Notes under the pieces: generated by a model
Seen by the model: only the letters and a program-made list of their open reading frames with translations
Told to the model about the DNA's origin: nothing
Database searches by the model: none
Part shown: one piece after another, positions 31,355 through 44,607 of the stretch
Position numbering within the stretch: position 1 is the first letter of the stretch
Layout: each line of letters begins with the position of its first letter
Position numbers and translations under genes: made by a program
Assembly (NCBI GenBank): GCA_013115135.1
Contig: JABANP010000130.1
Span: 1-64,000, forward strand
Direction of reading: 5' to 3'
Length of the DNA stretch: 64,000 bases
Source: Perkinsus olseni
Lineage: Eukaryota > Perkinsozoa > Perkinsida > Perkinsidae

Positions 31355-33050
31355 CTGCAATGCCCAGCTGCCGTCACCCTCGGGACAGACGCGAAGCGAA
31401 TCCCAAGAAATCGAGCATGTCTCGAACATAGTGGTCATAGAGATTTCAGGCACCTGATACCGGTGCTTCTCGATAGCCTGCAAGCAGCCATCGACCTCCT
31501 CTAGCTCCACCTCAGGCAGGGCGCCCGAACCCACCGCCTTCACAGTGCACCGTAGACCTCCCGACTTATCTCCCCTAACAATTCTAACACGAAGGCTATC
31601 AGGGACCTGCCAATTGGTAGCCGTAGCGAACTCGCCAATAGGTACGGCACCCGATATGGAATTTTTTCGACGTTTACTTTCCTTTACAGCTCCGACCGAC
31701 AGCGAACGCTTCCGAGAGGACCCAGCAGCGGGTCGACTGTATGCCGATGGACGTGCTGCGAGCAAGCGCCTAGCCTTGGTAGCAGCGGTTTCAACCATCT
31801 CGAATCCACACTGAGCACCATCAATCCTGACATCTTTCCAGGTTCACGTGTAGGCCCATGCCGAACACTAGCTCCCCGACGCCCTCTACAGAAGAATATG
31901 CCATCAGCAGAGCCACTAGCCGGGTACTTCAATTCCAGCTCATCGTAGAGGGAGTTCACAAATTTCTTTGCGGACTCGCCAGCAACGAAGTGGAAACAAC
32001 CGAGGATTGGAACAACACCCAGATTTCCGAAAGAGAACTCCTCGGATAGGAAAACACTTTTATACTTAGCCAGTGGGAGATCCGAGTTCATCCTCGCAAA
32101 CATCGTGCCATCTGCGGCTCTTGCGGTCACTCTCGCCTGGTGGCGCCCCTCAAACCCTCTCGTCACCTCCACCTAGAAGTCACCAAGGTTAGGAACCGCT
32201 TCACACCGGCCGATGGTCCTGTACGTTCCTAATGGTATCCCAGTGTCTCTTAGGAGGTTTGTGGGGATCGTCATTTGTCTACTAGGGCCCCGAGTGGACC
32301 CCTGAACGACCTCAGAGAGCATCAGCGTCTCCAGTAATACCGATAAGATCAGCTGTTAATTTATCGACGGAACTGCCATGATCCCCGAGGACTGAACTAC
32401 AGGCAACAGCAAATCCGCACGGAACTAGCTACAACCGAAGCTCCCGAGTTCAACCTCAGGATCCGGAGTTTGGTTCATCCTAATCGAACTTACGAAGTTC
32501 GGACACCAGAGGCGGAACAGGACGCTACTGCCCTCAGGGCAGTGCCCTGACTTTGCGGCTACCAGGGCCCGCAGTGGGGAAGTACTAGAAAGCAACTCCT
32601 AGACAGATTACCGTGAGTTATAAGAATAAGATCGGGAAACTACTTCGCGCGAGAGGCTCGAGCAAGCTACCTTGGAAAAGAAAAATCGTGCGGCGAGGCG
32701 ATCGGAGGAGAAACGTTACCCTACGAAAGTCTGAGACCTCCGAATGATGTGGTAGTGGCACGGTTCCGGCTACTGCTCCAAGTAGTGATACATCAATGGC
32801 TCGTCCACACTCCGCAGAACCAAACCGACGGGAGTCAGACCCTTCATCGAGCATCATAGCTCTCCTCGATGGACTTTTTCCGCAATATTCAGCGTGATCG
32901 CGCTTCCATCATCCTCTCAATATTCACAGGGACTTACACCGTGCACAGGCAGAGGTGAGACCTGTCGCCGAGGGCTCCTAGGCGTGCATGACCCTTCAAT
33001 TGATGCGAACACAGTAAGGCTACCAGGACCACACGAAACGAGTAACATAA
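31292..33050 (-). CDS. Unknown, possibly secreted protein
   Basis: Minus-strand exons that can be supported: a possible signal-peptide exon at about 33050-32940 (MLLVSCGPGSLTVFASIEGS), an exon at 32172-31850 (KYKSVFLSEEFSFGNLGVV, FVAGESAKKFVNSLYDELEL) and a long exon at 31798-31292. The long exon has a basic, Ser-rich stretch resembling a nuclear or cleavage signal (RPAAGSSRKRSLSVGAVKES, KRRKN) followed by a mixed domain (QVPDSLRVRIVRGDKSGGL, CLQAIEKHRYQVPEISMTTM). The junction between the last two exons fits a roughly 50-nt intron. The segment 32180-32900 is poorly resolved. No family recognised, and joining the first exon to the rest is a guess. Confidence 0.4.
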
Positions 33051-33271
33051 TGGTTAAAACTAGCAACTGTATACGATGATGATTGTAACCAAGTTGGACA
33101 GGAAGGAGAAGAGTTAGTGGTAGTAGTATCACAGTGCTCTAGGGACGAAACGACCGGTCTTTTCATTGTTCTTGATGATGTCCATGTCAATAGTGCCGCG
33201 GATGAACCTAAGATACACTCCAATACCCCAGCTGATGCAGTGGTGATGATCGAGGGGCGAAGGCCCGGCAC

Positions 33272-36200
33272 CTACGCGGATTTGAGTTGGTCGTATCTTC
33301 TTTTGGACAGCCTCAGATCTGCCAGGTTCCGTCGCAGATAGCTATCTGTTTCGCCATGTGAGTCCTCGTAGGGCCCGTCCCAGATGCAGTTCCTCGGGGC
33401 AGCTACGGCAAGGACCTGAGCTGCAGAATAGAAGAAGGAAAGAGCCAGACGGCTTCCCGGCCAACACTCCGGCAGGTGAGGCAAATTAGTGTTAGAGCAA
33501 ATTTCGTTGGATAGAATACCGTCATATTCCACAATGATCTGCATAAGATCAACCACACGAGCGCCTTCATCTGCGATTGACAGTGTTAGAGGAATGTCTC
33601 ATTGTAGTCTATCTCTCAATCTCAGTGTGCATGCGTGCACCCTTTTAGCTATGGTAAAACTTGTGCGGTCAGTATTGATGAGATTGGTATAAGTCAGTCC
33701 ATAGCCATCTAGGCTCAAGTTCTGCAATTGTTGGGTTCAGTCAACGTCTGGCAACCCACAACGGAGCGGAGCACCTGCCGTTAATACAGCGTCGTTGCTT
33801 ACCACTGACGCATAAGGCATTATGAATAGGCCTTGGCCACCTCCACACGCCCGAGCATGCTGAGTACATTCACCCTCTGCTTGACCGGGGGTTCGGCAAC
33901 AGTCGCCATCCAAGCACAATACCTGAGTGATAGTACGGCGCCAAAGGGAGACGAACTTTGAAGATTGAGGAGCCCTACATCTCCGCACAGTAAACACACG
34001 ACAGGATCAAGAGGCTTCGAGTGGCAGTTATTGCATTCACGCGACAGGGTTCGACGGACGAGCTCCAACATATCTGAAGGAAGCCACGGGCAATGACAGG
34101 TCTAGCGAACATAAGAACACACGGAAAAGGGTTATTAGAATAAGAGAGCCTTTCCGATGCTGTGGGTGACAATCCTCGTGTATGTGACGATCCGCGAATT
34201 GATTCTTGGATTCTATGATACACAATGAGAGTCCACTAAGACCACCGTCCACTCAATCAACGACGATACGTGGCCACAGTTTCCCTCCAGGACGACGAAG
34301 GATGGACTTCTCACTCCTCACCATTGCGGCGATATCACGCGTAAGACTCCAAGGTCATTCGCGCCAGCAGATCAATTATCCGTCCCCGCGGCAAATCAAC
34401 ATTTCATCCAAGCAACACCATAAACTGGACCGTCCGCTGTACTGTAGAAGCGTAGCCTCTAGCCTCGCAAGATCGAGACATCAGCATCAACCGACCGCAC
34501 TTACCAGTAGGCAGCTCGATGAAGGTCACCATTTTGGAAGAAAACATCGGCCGAGGCCTCGCTGAGACCGTAGGGAGGGCGCTCAAGTCCACGTCCATCG
34601 CATTGAGAGGGTCTGGTATCTCCAGTACACTACAGATGGTGTGCCACGCTTCCTTCGGATCACCCAAGCCTGAACACCGGAGGAACGGAGCTGCCGGGCC
34701 CACAGGTAGGAGCAATACTTCGTCAGAGTGGACGGCTGCACACGCGCCGGTCACCTCACCTGCGAACTGCAATCGGTTGAGGTCGGCCTCGTCGAGGGCA
34801 TTCAGAGACGCCACCGCCCAGCAGACCATCATCCCGACCTCCGTCAAGTGCTCCAAAGCCGTTTCTGATAAGGACAAGTGACCTAGCATCCACTCGCTGC
34901 TGCTCACCATCATCTTCCCCAGCTGTCTTGTGTGCGTACCACACCTCGCCCAACTCATGGGACAGCTCACTTTGGCTTATCCGCCGGCCCGTCACCCGAG
35001 CGAGAATCTTGCGAGACAGCCGATGAGCACAACATGACGTCCGATCTCGGTCGACGGATCTCACGTTCATTTCCCGGTTGTCTCCTTTCGGATCGCTATT
35101 TCCCGTCATGAGCTCAGCGGCCAAGGGCACGTAGGAGTATCGCAAAAGTTGGTACTTGATGTTGAGGCTCCGTACCTGAGGCAGAGACGATTGCACCGAC
35201 ATTTGCAGCACCTTCACAGCAGCGAAAACACGGAAGACCACTCACACGCGCATTCAACCACCACCGACGGCAGAGTGGCCATCACTCCCAACAGGTGACT
35301 ATACCTGATCAGACACCACAATCTCACCGCTGGAAAAATCCATCCAAAAACGAGCGACTTACGCGACGTTCAGCAGCATGTCGACCCGCGACTTCTTCTC
35401 ATTGTTCTCGGCTTCCCCTTCCACAGGACGATCTCTCGATTCCCATACTCTGAACGGTGGTGATGTCGAGCTGTTATCGAACAGAACCCCCTACGCCTTC
35501 ACGAGGTTGTTCATCTCGCAGGTCGCCATTGCCCGGGCAACTCGATCAGGACCGATGGAATCTCGATCCCAGGGCGTCCACCACTTAGCTTCGGGTGTCG
35601 TCAAGACGCTAAGCTTCGTGTAAGGGAGGCACAGGTTGGCCAGGGAACGGCCTGAAGGCACCACACCAATGGCGGGACAGGGGCCCAGCTAGGCTTACAC
35701 ATCGGGCAGGGAGCCTCGCCCTTCTCGACGTCGACGAAGAAGAAGTCGTGATGACCCTCATGGCGCATGCGTATAGCCGCCCGGTGCTTGCTCCAGCATT
35801 TGGAATGTACCTTCACGCGGGCCATGAGAGCCGCTGAACAATGGCAACCGAGGACGTAGGAGGGTATCCAGACAGAATCAAGCGGAGCGAAGCAATGATT
35901 TTAAGTGGCTCGGAGCAGCGCTCACCATATGCCCGCAGCTGTTGATGTACGCACCAATCCCCTTGCCGTTCAACCCCGGACCCGCCACTCGTCCGCGGCC
36001 AAGCTAATAAGAGAGCGAGAGATGACTCCCTCGACTGCTGGGCTGACCCGTCTTACGTCCGCTACCACACACAAAGGCCCAGTCCGTTGAAGGTTCTCTA
36101 TGGTATCCGCCTCCCTGCAGAGGGCGCACTCCTGGTCCGACTCCGCCGGGCCCGCGCCGCTCGCTGGAGAATCAGAGGCCGTCGCTACTGACAAAACGGC

Positions 36201-39200
36201 CTTGGTTCGACACCACTCAGTGGACAGCCTTCCTACCATCACCGGACTCCCCCTTCGCGCCGTCCCGGCCTCCGAACAATCGCTTGAGTATCCCCTTGCC
36301 CTCCTTCCGTGAGGCGTCGCCCTCCTTCAACTGCTTCCGCATCGAGTCCAGAAACTCCTCTTGCCGCTTCCGCATGACCTTCATGATCAGCCGTTGCCGC
36401 TTCTTAGCATTCTCGAGACGACGCTGTCGAGTATTCGGACCGGACCTGAACGCGGTGACCTGGGTCCTGGATAGGGTCGGGACAAAACCCCTACGGTGTG
36501 CCTTCTACTGAGATCTCCTCCGAGCCAGACGCCGTGGGTTCCACTGCGCTAGCATGCCCTCTTCGACTCATCACTGACTTCACGGTACGGCCCAGAATCG
36601 GTAATATCTCATCCAGCTGCGATAACTCTTGCAAGGTCTGGGGGTAAGGAGGCCAGAGTGACGACGAGTGGTGCCATGTCAGCCTACCGAGCGCATCAGC
36701 TGTGACCAACTTCCATGCTCATCCTCACTGTAGCGGATGTTCTCTTCCTTCAGTCGGAAGATGCCATCAGGCTTGAAGTAAACATCGATCCTGAAGCCCA
36801 TCATACTGACAAAGGGTTCGGGCCAGCTGCTGCTACTCACCTTCCACCACGACCATAGCCAAGTACAAATCCTGAACGACCGTTCAACTCCTGCTTCACA
36901 TGCAAGTCGTGGGCGGACACAATCTGAGAGTGAACTAGTGTAGCAAGCTTCAGCCTCTGCTGGATGACTCACCGCGCCGACGCCACGGTAATTGTTAAGC
37001 GCAGCTGTCCTTGTTACACTCTCAGGAGGGATGGACTGGGCCTGTGGGGAGATGAAGTGTGGTCAGGATCGCCATAGGGAACTTACCAGGAGATCTGTCA
37101 GGCGAACAGCGATATCGACGGTCCAGTCTAATGCAGACAGCTTCGCCGAGGACATGGCGCTGCCAGTCGCCGTCGCGGCCTGCCAGGACGAACAGGGTGC
37201 ATCACGACCCGCCAGGAAGAGGGGGCTCACATGCAGTTCGAAGGTCCTTGCCTTGATGAGTACGAATATTAGCTCGTAGATGTCCAATGGTGGCGAGGTC
37301 GAGTCTGGATCCGTCAGAGTCAACTGGAGAAGGCGGCGAGCTAACTTCACAACAGGGGAGCTAATCGCCTTACCGACTCAGTGATGCCTCCTGTGAAGAG
37401 GTGCAGCATCGAAGGGAGACCCTGTATCTCATCAGTCGGGCCGACCATCCCCACCTAACAACGACCACGCGTGGCGAGTACTCGGGGTTGCTCAGGTGCC
37501 TGCTCACCTCTGGCTTGGACAGAGCATGCTCCATGGCCGCTTCCCGCTGTCTAGAGTTGCCAAAGGCCAGACAGTAGGCATCGTAGTAGGGCCAACTGCC
37601 GCTTTTCAGACTGTACCTGAGGACAACAGCATTGCCCCACCTCCTGTGGCAGTCACGTCTACGGGAAGGCACGACAAAGCGACAGATCGCTCCGCCGAGA
37701 AGGGCTTCAAACCCTCCTCTGAGGTTCACATCAATTTAGATCATGCCACAATCAATACAGCCTAGCCGAAGCTAATGCCCCACTGAGAGACCACTAGAAG
37801 GGCCGTTCCTTGGCCTAGCACAGTCGTCATTCACTTAGGGTGACCGAGGAATATCCTATCCTACACTGTTCGGCCCAGTATGCTCCTCCACGCTGGAGTC
37901 CTCCACCAGGACATCCTCCGACCGTGCCCTCTCCCTAGGGACGCTACCGTTGCTAGTGCCAGCCCTCTGAGCTACACACAGCAGCACTCCAGCAAGCTGT
38001 ACACTACTACGGTCTAAACCTACCAAGCTGCTCCAATTCCGAGGAGATGACGGCCTCGCAGGAGCGTAGGGGACCGGGAAGGTACATGGCCAACTGGCCG
38101 AAGGTCAAGTTCTTGTACGCCAACACCTGCGAGCAGCCAAAACATCAGGAGACCGATAAGCTTCCGAAGGAGACTATCTCACGAAGCTGTGAACGTAATT
38201 TCTTTGCGCGCCACGGAATAGATCGCATCTCTGCTTGCTCATTATACTCGAGCCAGATTCCCGCGAAATTTGGTATTAAAATTTCCACCAACCATCGGCT
38301 TATGGCGTACAAAGATAGAACCCTCCTACTACAACGGTATAAAGTAGTGGTAGCCGACCACAACAGATTCAAAATGAAGCTCGCTCACAGCAGCAAGACG
38401 CTCTTTACCTGAACGATCGCCCGCTTCGCCAGATATGCAGCTTCGTCGTATTCCCGAGTCCCCTCCTGCGGCCCGTGGTTCCTGCAAGGGAAGCATACGC
38501 CCTGGCAATATCACGGTAACGGGAGTCAACTTACTTCTTCTCATGTGAGTGTCTGAATACTTGCTTCATGGTGACCCAATAGGGGCTGGCGACACAGTTG
38601 AGCAGCAATTCGAGCAATACTGAGGTGTAGCATCGCTCCGCCCTCCCATCTGTTGACAGGGAGTCTCCAGATGGCAGCAAACTCGACCTGATAACGATTG
38701 ATGGGCGCATGATGAATCATCATTGATGATACAGCAACACGCAGGGACATCAACGATAGCAGCACAATAATGCTGTACTTTACGTAAAATTGGCAAAACA
38801 AGGTGCGCGAATCTAGTAGACAATGGAGTTTCAACCGGTATACGTGACGGGCCATTGTCTCCAAGTTACACTTCACGACGCGGAAAGCCTGTGTTTTCAT
38901 TGGTGTTTTTCAGAACGCTGGTGGAACTCCAAGGTACTATCATTATCAATCCTCATCGTGCAAATTACATTAGAGGGAAATATTTTCAGTGATGACGGAT
39001 AATTATCACAAATACTATCAATCAACGTAAGACTACGATAACTATCATGGCCACAATAGCATACCTGACGATCCTCCTCCAGAGTGTCCGCATGCAGTCG
39101 GCATCCCCAAAACGACTAGCTCTCCATCATGTTCCAAACAGTAGACTCCTGCCGCTGCTACCGTTGCCGCACTGACACACACGGCTGCGCTGGTGACCAT

Positions 39201-42200
39201 CCTCAAGGGCCGCCTACCTCTCGCTATGCTGCTGCTGCTGCCGGCGCCAGGTCAACTCCTCAACCTCGCCCGCTGACACTATCCGATCTTGCAGCACCGA
39301 GGACATGACCACCATAAGGGGTTGCACCCTCCCTTCAGATTGATGTTTCCAGTGCTCCTTCAATAGAATCAGGCACAGTTGAACCTACACAGCAGCAGCA
39401 GTCTCGAGAGGCCTGCGAAGGAGCGGGAGGGGCCCACCGTAGCCTCATCAGAGTTCTTCAAGCCCATATTGAAATACTCGCTACGCTGTTGCTGCATCGC
39501 TCCGCCGTTCCGCACCCACAGGTTGTCATGTATTTCCCCTGAGCAACAGCAGCCGTCGTCGTCAAAGGCAGCGGCAAGGAAACTCACCCGAGAGGGTCAA
39601 GACATTAATAGTGCACTTCATCATAACAGTGAGGGCGTCCACAGAGAAGACCTCCAGCCATTTGGACATGTCGTCGTCCGAAGCCGAGAGCAGCAGGTCG
39701 AAGTTAACACACGATGTGAGCAGCCTGATACAAGCAGCCGTCACTCCGTGCTCTACTGCCGTACCACAACTCTACCTAATCAGAGGCAAGTGGAAGGACT
39801 TGCTCGTCCTCGGAGAGGGGATGGGAGCCTCTTTGTAGCGGGCCATGATAGCTCCGACTAGCTCCCTGTAGAAGCCCATCAGAGAGTCGACGCTCCTCTC
39901 CGGTGCCGAGCAATACGACCCCAAACTCCTCAGAGTCGACGCCAGGCCACCTTCGAGCTTAAACGCCGTACGCCACGCCCTGGCACCAACAACTTCAACC
40001 GACTGGCGCGTCCCAGAGGATACCTACTTATTCTCATACGTGACATGCTCGACCAGCGCCCTCTCCTGCGGGTTCATCCAACTCATCATCGACACACTAG
40101 CCAACAACTGCTGTTGCATCTCTGCGCTCTGCAGGAACATCTCACACAGCTGGGGATGGTACAGCACCTGAGCCATCACCTCCACCGTCGCCCCCCTCCC
40201 CCGCAGGCAGGCTTACGTAGCTGATGTCATGCGTGACTCGCCAAATGGTCATGTCGAGCTCCCGAGGGCCCGAGCCCATCAATACCGACAAGTCAAGCGT
40301 GTGGCTCTGGTGATTATATATGCCCTCGAACAGCGAGTGAAGGCGATTGAAGAGAATCTGCGTTCAGCACGCGTCAACCTAAGATTCCTCGCATTGTCAT
40401 CCTCACCTCCAGCAGATTGCCCCTGTCCGGTCCTATTGCTCCCGGCTTCATAAGGGCTGCGCAAATCTCAGGAATAGTCAGCAGCTGCACTGACATGCCG
40501 GCGATGTCCGCCGGTGGGGCCTCCTCGTCCTCCTGCACACTCTGTGCACTCGAGCTGGACGTGCCCGATGCCTGGTACTGCTCCACGTTGAAGCTGAAGA
40601 GAGTCACAGATCACGGCTTCTATTCTACAGGAATTAACGCAATACTACAAAGTGACTAAATTTCGATTGAGAATTTCTCGTACACTAATGAGTGTTGGTC
40701 GCCGAATTTTTGAGGGAGTTCCAAAAATATGTATGCCCAGTTCCCCTCTGCTTTGCCAGGCCGTCACGTCACGTGGATTCATCAATTTTTCCCCGTGTAG
40801 CCACGTTGATTCTCCTGTCCCTTTTGGCCACAAAAACCAGTCACTTTACCAGTGGCGGTAGGGGCCCCTATCATGCTTACCTCGATATCTGATCGTAATG
40901 GCACATAAAGATCCTGGTGAACTGCAGCTTGAAGGTTGGCGAGAGTTGGGACATCATCAGTATGAAGTCGTTCACCGCTTGGAGGACCTGTAGGGAGAAA
41001 GGGTGATGCGGCAAAAGAGATATTGAGGGAATAAGGTACCCTTTTGAAAGGGTTCATGGCGAAGGAATCCCTCTGCTGCGACAGGAGGTCTTCCATCGTC
41101 CGCATCAGGACGTCTCCGTCCACCTCCTGCCTCAGATGCTCCTCCTCGCCGCCGTTCTCGTCCTCACTGTCGTTGATACTGGCAGAATCAGGCGAGTGGT
41201 CTGATTAGAAAAGGACGGTTCAACTCGGTATCGAACTCGCGTCATCAGCATAGAGGACCACTGCTTCCCCCTGCTCACCTGTTTGCTGGTTCGTACTCTC
41301 CACCTCTTCTTCACCATGTTCCCCCCCTGCGGCCATCGCAGCCGCTGCCGCTGCTTCCAAGGCCGCCGCAACTCGTTCATCACCGTCGTCCGGCAGCATC
41401 GCCAGAAAATCTACCAGCCGGCAGGACCCCTCAAAAGCCTCCCCCACTGGCAACCCCTCACCGTCCATGTCTCCCAACCCGTCCACATCTTCCTCCATCT
41501 CCTCGTCGTCATCATCATCCTCATCACCGAACCGCAAGGCGGTGAAGGGCAGACCGGGCTCAGCAGCCTCCGAGCTCATCTAAGTCCATTACAACCATAC
41601 AGTAGAGGAGGGTTCATGCCGGAGGGGCGACTTCGAGGGCGTTTCATTGAGAGCATTATTATGGGTAGTTATATTATGTTGATTCAGTTTATATTAATCC
41701 ATTGCTTTTACGTTCATCAGTACTATGATGTAATAATAATCATCATTTTCGTCGAGAATAATAATGATCGCCCCCACAGGCCGTCCAGAAAGATAACGCA
41801 GAGTCCTTTTCGTCGTTCGGGAACTGTGAACCCCCGGGCACGATGTCGAGCGTAGTGCCCTTCCCTACTAGAGCCCATACTTTATTAAATAGTGTATGGT
41901 CCTAATATGCAACCCTGGGTTAGACTCTCCGCGGTAGTTAGGGTGGCAATCGATCGTCTGCATTCCATAATCACTATGTAATTTAATTATAAATCTCCTT
42001 CCACGCCTCATTCCTACTGATCGCCCCTCCCGATGCGCTCACCTGTTTGAACTCGTCGCCCACTCGGCGGACCAGCTTCTCGTTGGCCATCTCATTGAAG
42101 GCCACCAACATGTCGTTCAACATACCTAATCAACGTTCCATCGGAAGTCGAAGTTGAAGGCAGCAATCGAAGCAGACTCACTGGCACCGGGCCCTCTAGA

Positions 42201-43290
42201 CGGTATTGGTCTCGACAGCCTCTCCGTGATGAAATAGCGGAAACCCAAGGATGCCTAAGATTGCAAGATCACCACCAGGAAACTCCGAAGAGCCCTTCTA
42301 CCTTAGCTTGACGGAGCAGCCAAGTGATGATGCCCTTTGACCACCATCACATCCACCGGCCGTCGCTGCAGCACGCGGATGAGGTACTTTAACACTGCCG
42401 GGGACGCAGGCCTCGCTGAAAACGGCAGTACTGTCACCAAGAAGGGGGCGGACGTGAAGCAGAGAAATGGCAGTAACACAAGGACAGAAACATGGGCAGC
42501 GATGGCAGCATTTGGCAGTCCGTGCTCAGACTCCCTCTAAGTCGGGCTTTCCCAGTATATTACATCCGTTTCTGTTGCTCCAAAGGCATAGCATCGAAGG
42601 CTGCTCGGCTATCATCTTCTTTAGCGAGGCCCTGGTCAAACGGGAGAGCAACAGTCTCCCGAACCATTTGGACCCTGGTTCGAATCCTACCTGGTGCTTT
42701 GAACAGAACCCGCTCTTCTTCCAGCTAGCCTCATCGCCGCAATCGCAACAGCCACCGACCGTCCCTACACCACACCTCCTTCGGCCGTCACACGCCGTCC
42801 CATCTCACTTATCAGCTTCACATGATGGCCCTCATGATTCCCTCCATAAAAGCAATCCGGGCAAACAACGCAATTGGAATCAAGCTCGCAATCTAAACAC
42901 CTGAAGGCTATGCCACCAGTACCTGCACACACGCTACCACTCCCTTCCGCTGATCGTCCCGAAGCCTCCCCCAATTCGCTACTACCCCATGTAACTGGAC
43001 ACACTCCTACTATGTGCCCCGAGTTCGACTCAGCCGGAGACGGACCCGGTCCGAAAACCTAGAAAAAGTTGGTATCATTTCTGCCCTACAGCAGTACGAC
43101 CATCAACACCCTTACCAATTTATCCAATTTCTTGATCGCCGAAGACACGTCCCGCTGAGATCCTGTTATCAGTTCGGGCACCGCTTCCTCGACCTTCAAG
43201 GTCGCCGACTGAAACCCAGCACCGTCGGCGCACAGCAGCCCCAGAGGGGGGAGGAGCTAAGCTCCTGGAGCTTATCACTACCATGGAATT
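33272..43290 (-). CDS. UBR-type N-recognin E3 ubiquitin ligase (UBR1-like)
   Basis: A roughly 10-kb minus-strand gene with many short introns. Near the 5' end: ATLKVEEAVPELITGSQRDV, then a UBR-box zinc finger (AFRCLDCELDSNCVVCPDCF, GGNHEGHHVKLISE, about 42910-42800), which reads N-degrons. An acidic region (GDEDDDDDEEMEEDVDGL, 41520-41460) and long helical parts follow, then the charged helix RQRRLENAKKRQRLIMKVM with RKRQEEFLDSM (about 36420-36350). The RING-H2 is split: DQECALCREADTIENLQ (about 36140) and KVHSKCWSKHRAAI, GEAPCPMCKPSWAPV (35810-35690). The C-terminal UBLC part has CHSKPLDPVVCLLCGDV, GECTQHARACGGGQGLF (33900-33850), EDSHGETDSYLRRN and LRLSKRRYDQLKSA, stop 33272-33274. This order is that of UBR1/UBR2, which ubiquitylate N-end-rule substrates with an E2. 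The start near 43290 is tentative because a C6 run breaks the frame there. Confidence 0.82.
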
Positions 43291-43830
43291 CCGCTTCATC
43301 GACCCACTACGGGCTCCTCGCAGAAGACTTGGTGCCGGGCGTCGCTGACAGAGAATGTCTCATCAAAATCATTTCACATGATGAGCTATATGGGAAACCG
43401 ATAAAGGAAAATGTATATACAAACATGATATGAGGAAGTAAATTCTGGAGCTCGCCCTCCGCTACTCTGGTTGGAATTCTAAAGGATTCCACTCGACAGC
43501 GCGTGGGGCTACGATTCTTAGGGGGCGTTCAATAGACGGCTGCCTCCTCTTCTGAGTTCTAGGAGCGATCCGCCGGGACTCAATTCACCGTGCAGAAGGC
43601 GATCCTAGGATTGCAATCTGTTGAACACCCGGTTAGTTTCGGGACTCTTGAAAATAGCCATTCACCGAGGGATTGCGATGGCAGAGGAGGCCAAACAGGA
43701 GAGGGGCTCAACATACACATGCTGGGGTAAACCTTTCTACGCGGCCCCAGAAAATCCGCAGTGGACACTCCCTAGTTGACGATGAATTCACCACGAAGGT
43801 TAGAGGATGAGTCGTGGTACACCATTCCCA
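43291..43830. other. UBR upstream region with a palindromic element
   Basis: Contains the MITE-like element 43521-43632. No gene was recognised outside it; ORFs on the minus strand (43307-43492, 43580-43768) are featureless. Confidence 0.4.
43521..43632. mobile_element. MITE-like element, copy 3, with TTA target duplication
   Basis: 112 bp bounded by GGGGGCGTTCAATAGA on the left and, as reverse complement, CCGGGTGTTCAACAGA on the right, flanked on both sides by TTA (43518-43520 and 43633-43635). A G-rich terminal repeat with a 3-bp TTA target duplication is typical of PIF/Harbinger (Tourist-like) non-autonomous elements. Internal arms also pair (CGATCC / GGATCG). No coding capacity. The outer repeat GTTCAATAGA is shared with the element at 3863 and resembles that at 20812. 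Confidence 0.65.
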
Positions 43831-44409
43831 TCATGATGAACAGACGAAACGATTATGAGTGATAATAACGCCACAAAAGCAGCTCCCTTCCGTCCACACC
43901 ACAGCGGCGGCCTTTCTACTACTTTTCTGCGGTCCTTGCAGTGACGTCTTGCTGGACGCAGCAGCATCGACAGGAGTGGCCTCAGCATTGAATAGCCGTT
44001 TGACATCGTCTATCGTCCACGCCCTCCCTCGACTGTTAGCCCTAGGACGCTGTGCCTGACACACTGCTCCTACCCAACGATATCTACTACGATGGTGATG
44101 ATAGTTGGCAACTGACGAGGAGTCCTAAGTCTGCATAGAGTAGCGTAGCCACGTTATTATTCCACCACGCCCGTCTGCTATGGCCACCACACTACGACCA
44201 AGAGACAACTCATCACACAGGAGAGGCCGCCTATGGCCAGTCCATATGAGACAGTCAGCAGCAACACGCCCTTTATCGATCAGTCCCGCCAGAGTGCACT
44301 GTATCGCTACCCCCTTCCCAAGTATGACCTCTTGTTCTTGCTGCTGGTCCGCCTCTCTCCTGGCCTGTTCGCTGTCCATGTTGAGAACCCACCAACTGGA
44401 CCGATCCAT
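43831..44409 (-). CDS. Possible unknown gene, two exons
   Basis: Two minus-strand frames may be exons of one gene. The upstream frame (44373-44160) reads MDSEQARREADQQQEQEVIL and LCDELSLGRSVVAIADGRGG. The downstream frame (44064-43831) reads RPRANSRGRAWTIDDVKRLF and SLQGPQKSSRKAAAVVWTEG. Both are hydrophilic with protein-like composition, but no family or splice junction could be confirmed. The plus-strand frames over the same area are Leu/Ser-rich shadows. Confidence 0.25.
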
Positions 44410-44607
44410 CCCGCGTCACTCGCCCCGAAATTCAAACCACTTGTGTGTTCTTTGCCGTGCTACTGGTAACGCAACCATCAACCTTTACGGGAAACAAAAA
44501 AGCGTCACTGTCGACCGGCAATAAAACACTACGGCGCCGTCGCTTTCACTCGACCAGTCATCACCTGTACCGATAAGAGTCCACGCATACCGCAACAACT
44601 ACCAATG

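Noticed and set aside
41283..41855. Plus-strand 190-codon ORF.
   Set aside because: It is the complement of the acidic UBR exon (minus 41220-41579) and has the composition of an antisense shadow.
42630..42710. GGTTCGAATCC box plus a 7-bp hairpin (CGGGAGA/TCTCCCG), tRNA-like.
   Set aside because: The T-stem does not pair beyond two bases, the anticodon loop lacks T33, and no acceptor stem forms. It lies inside the UBR gene.
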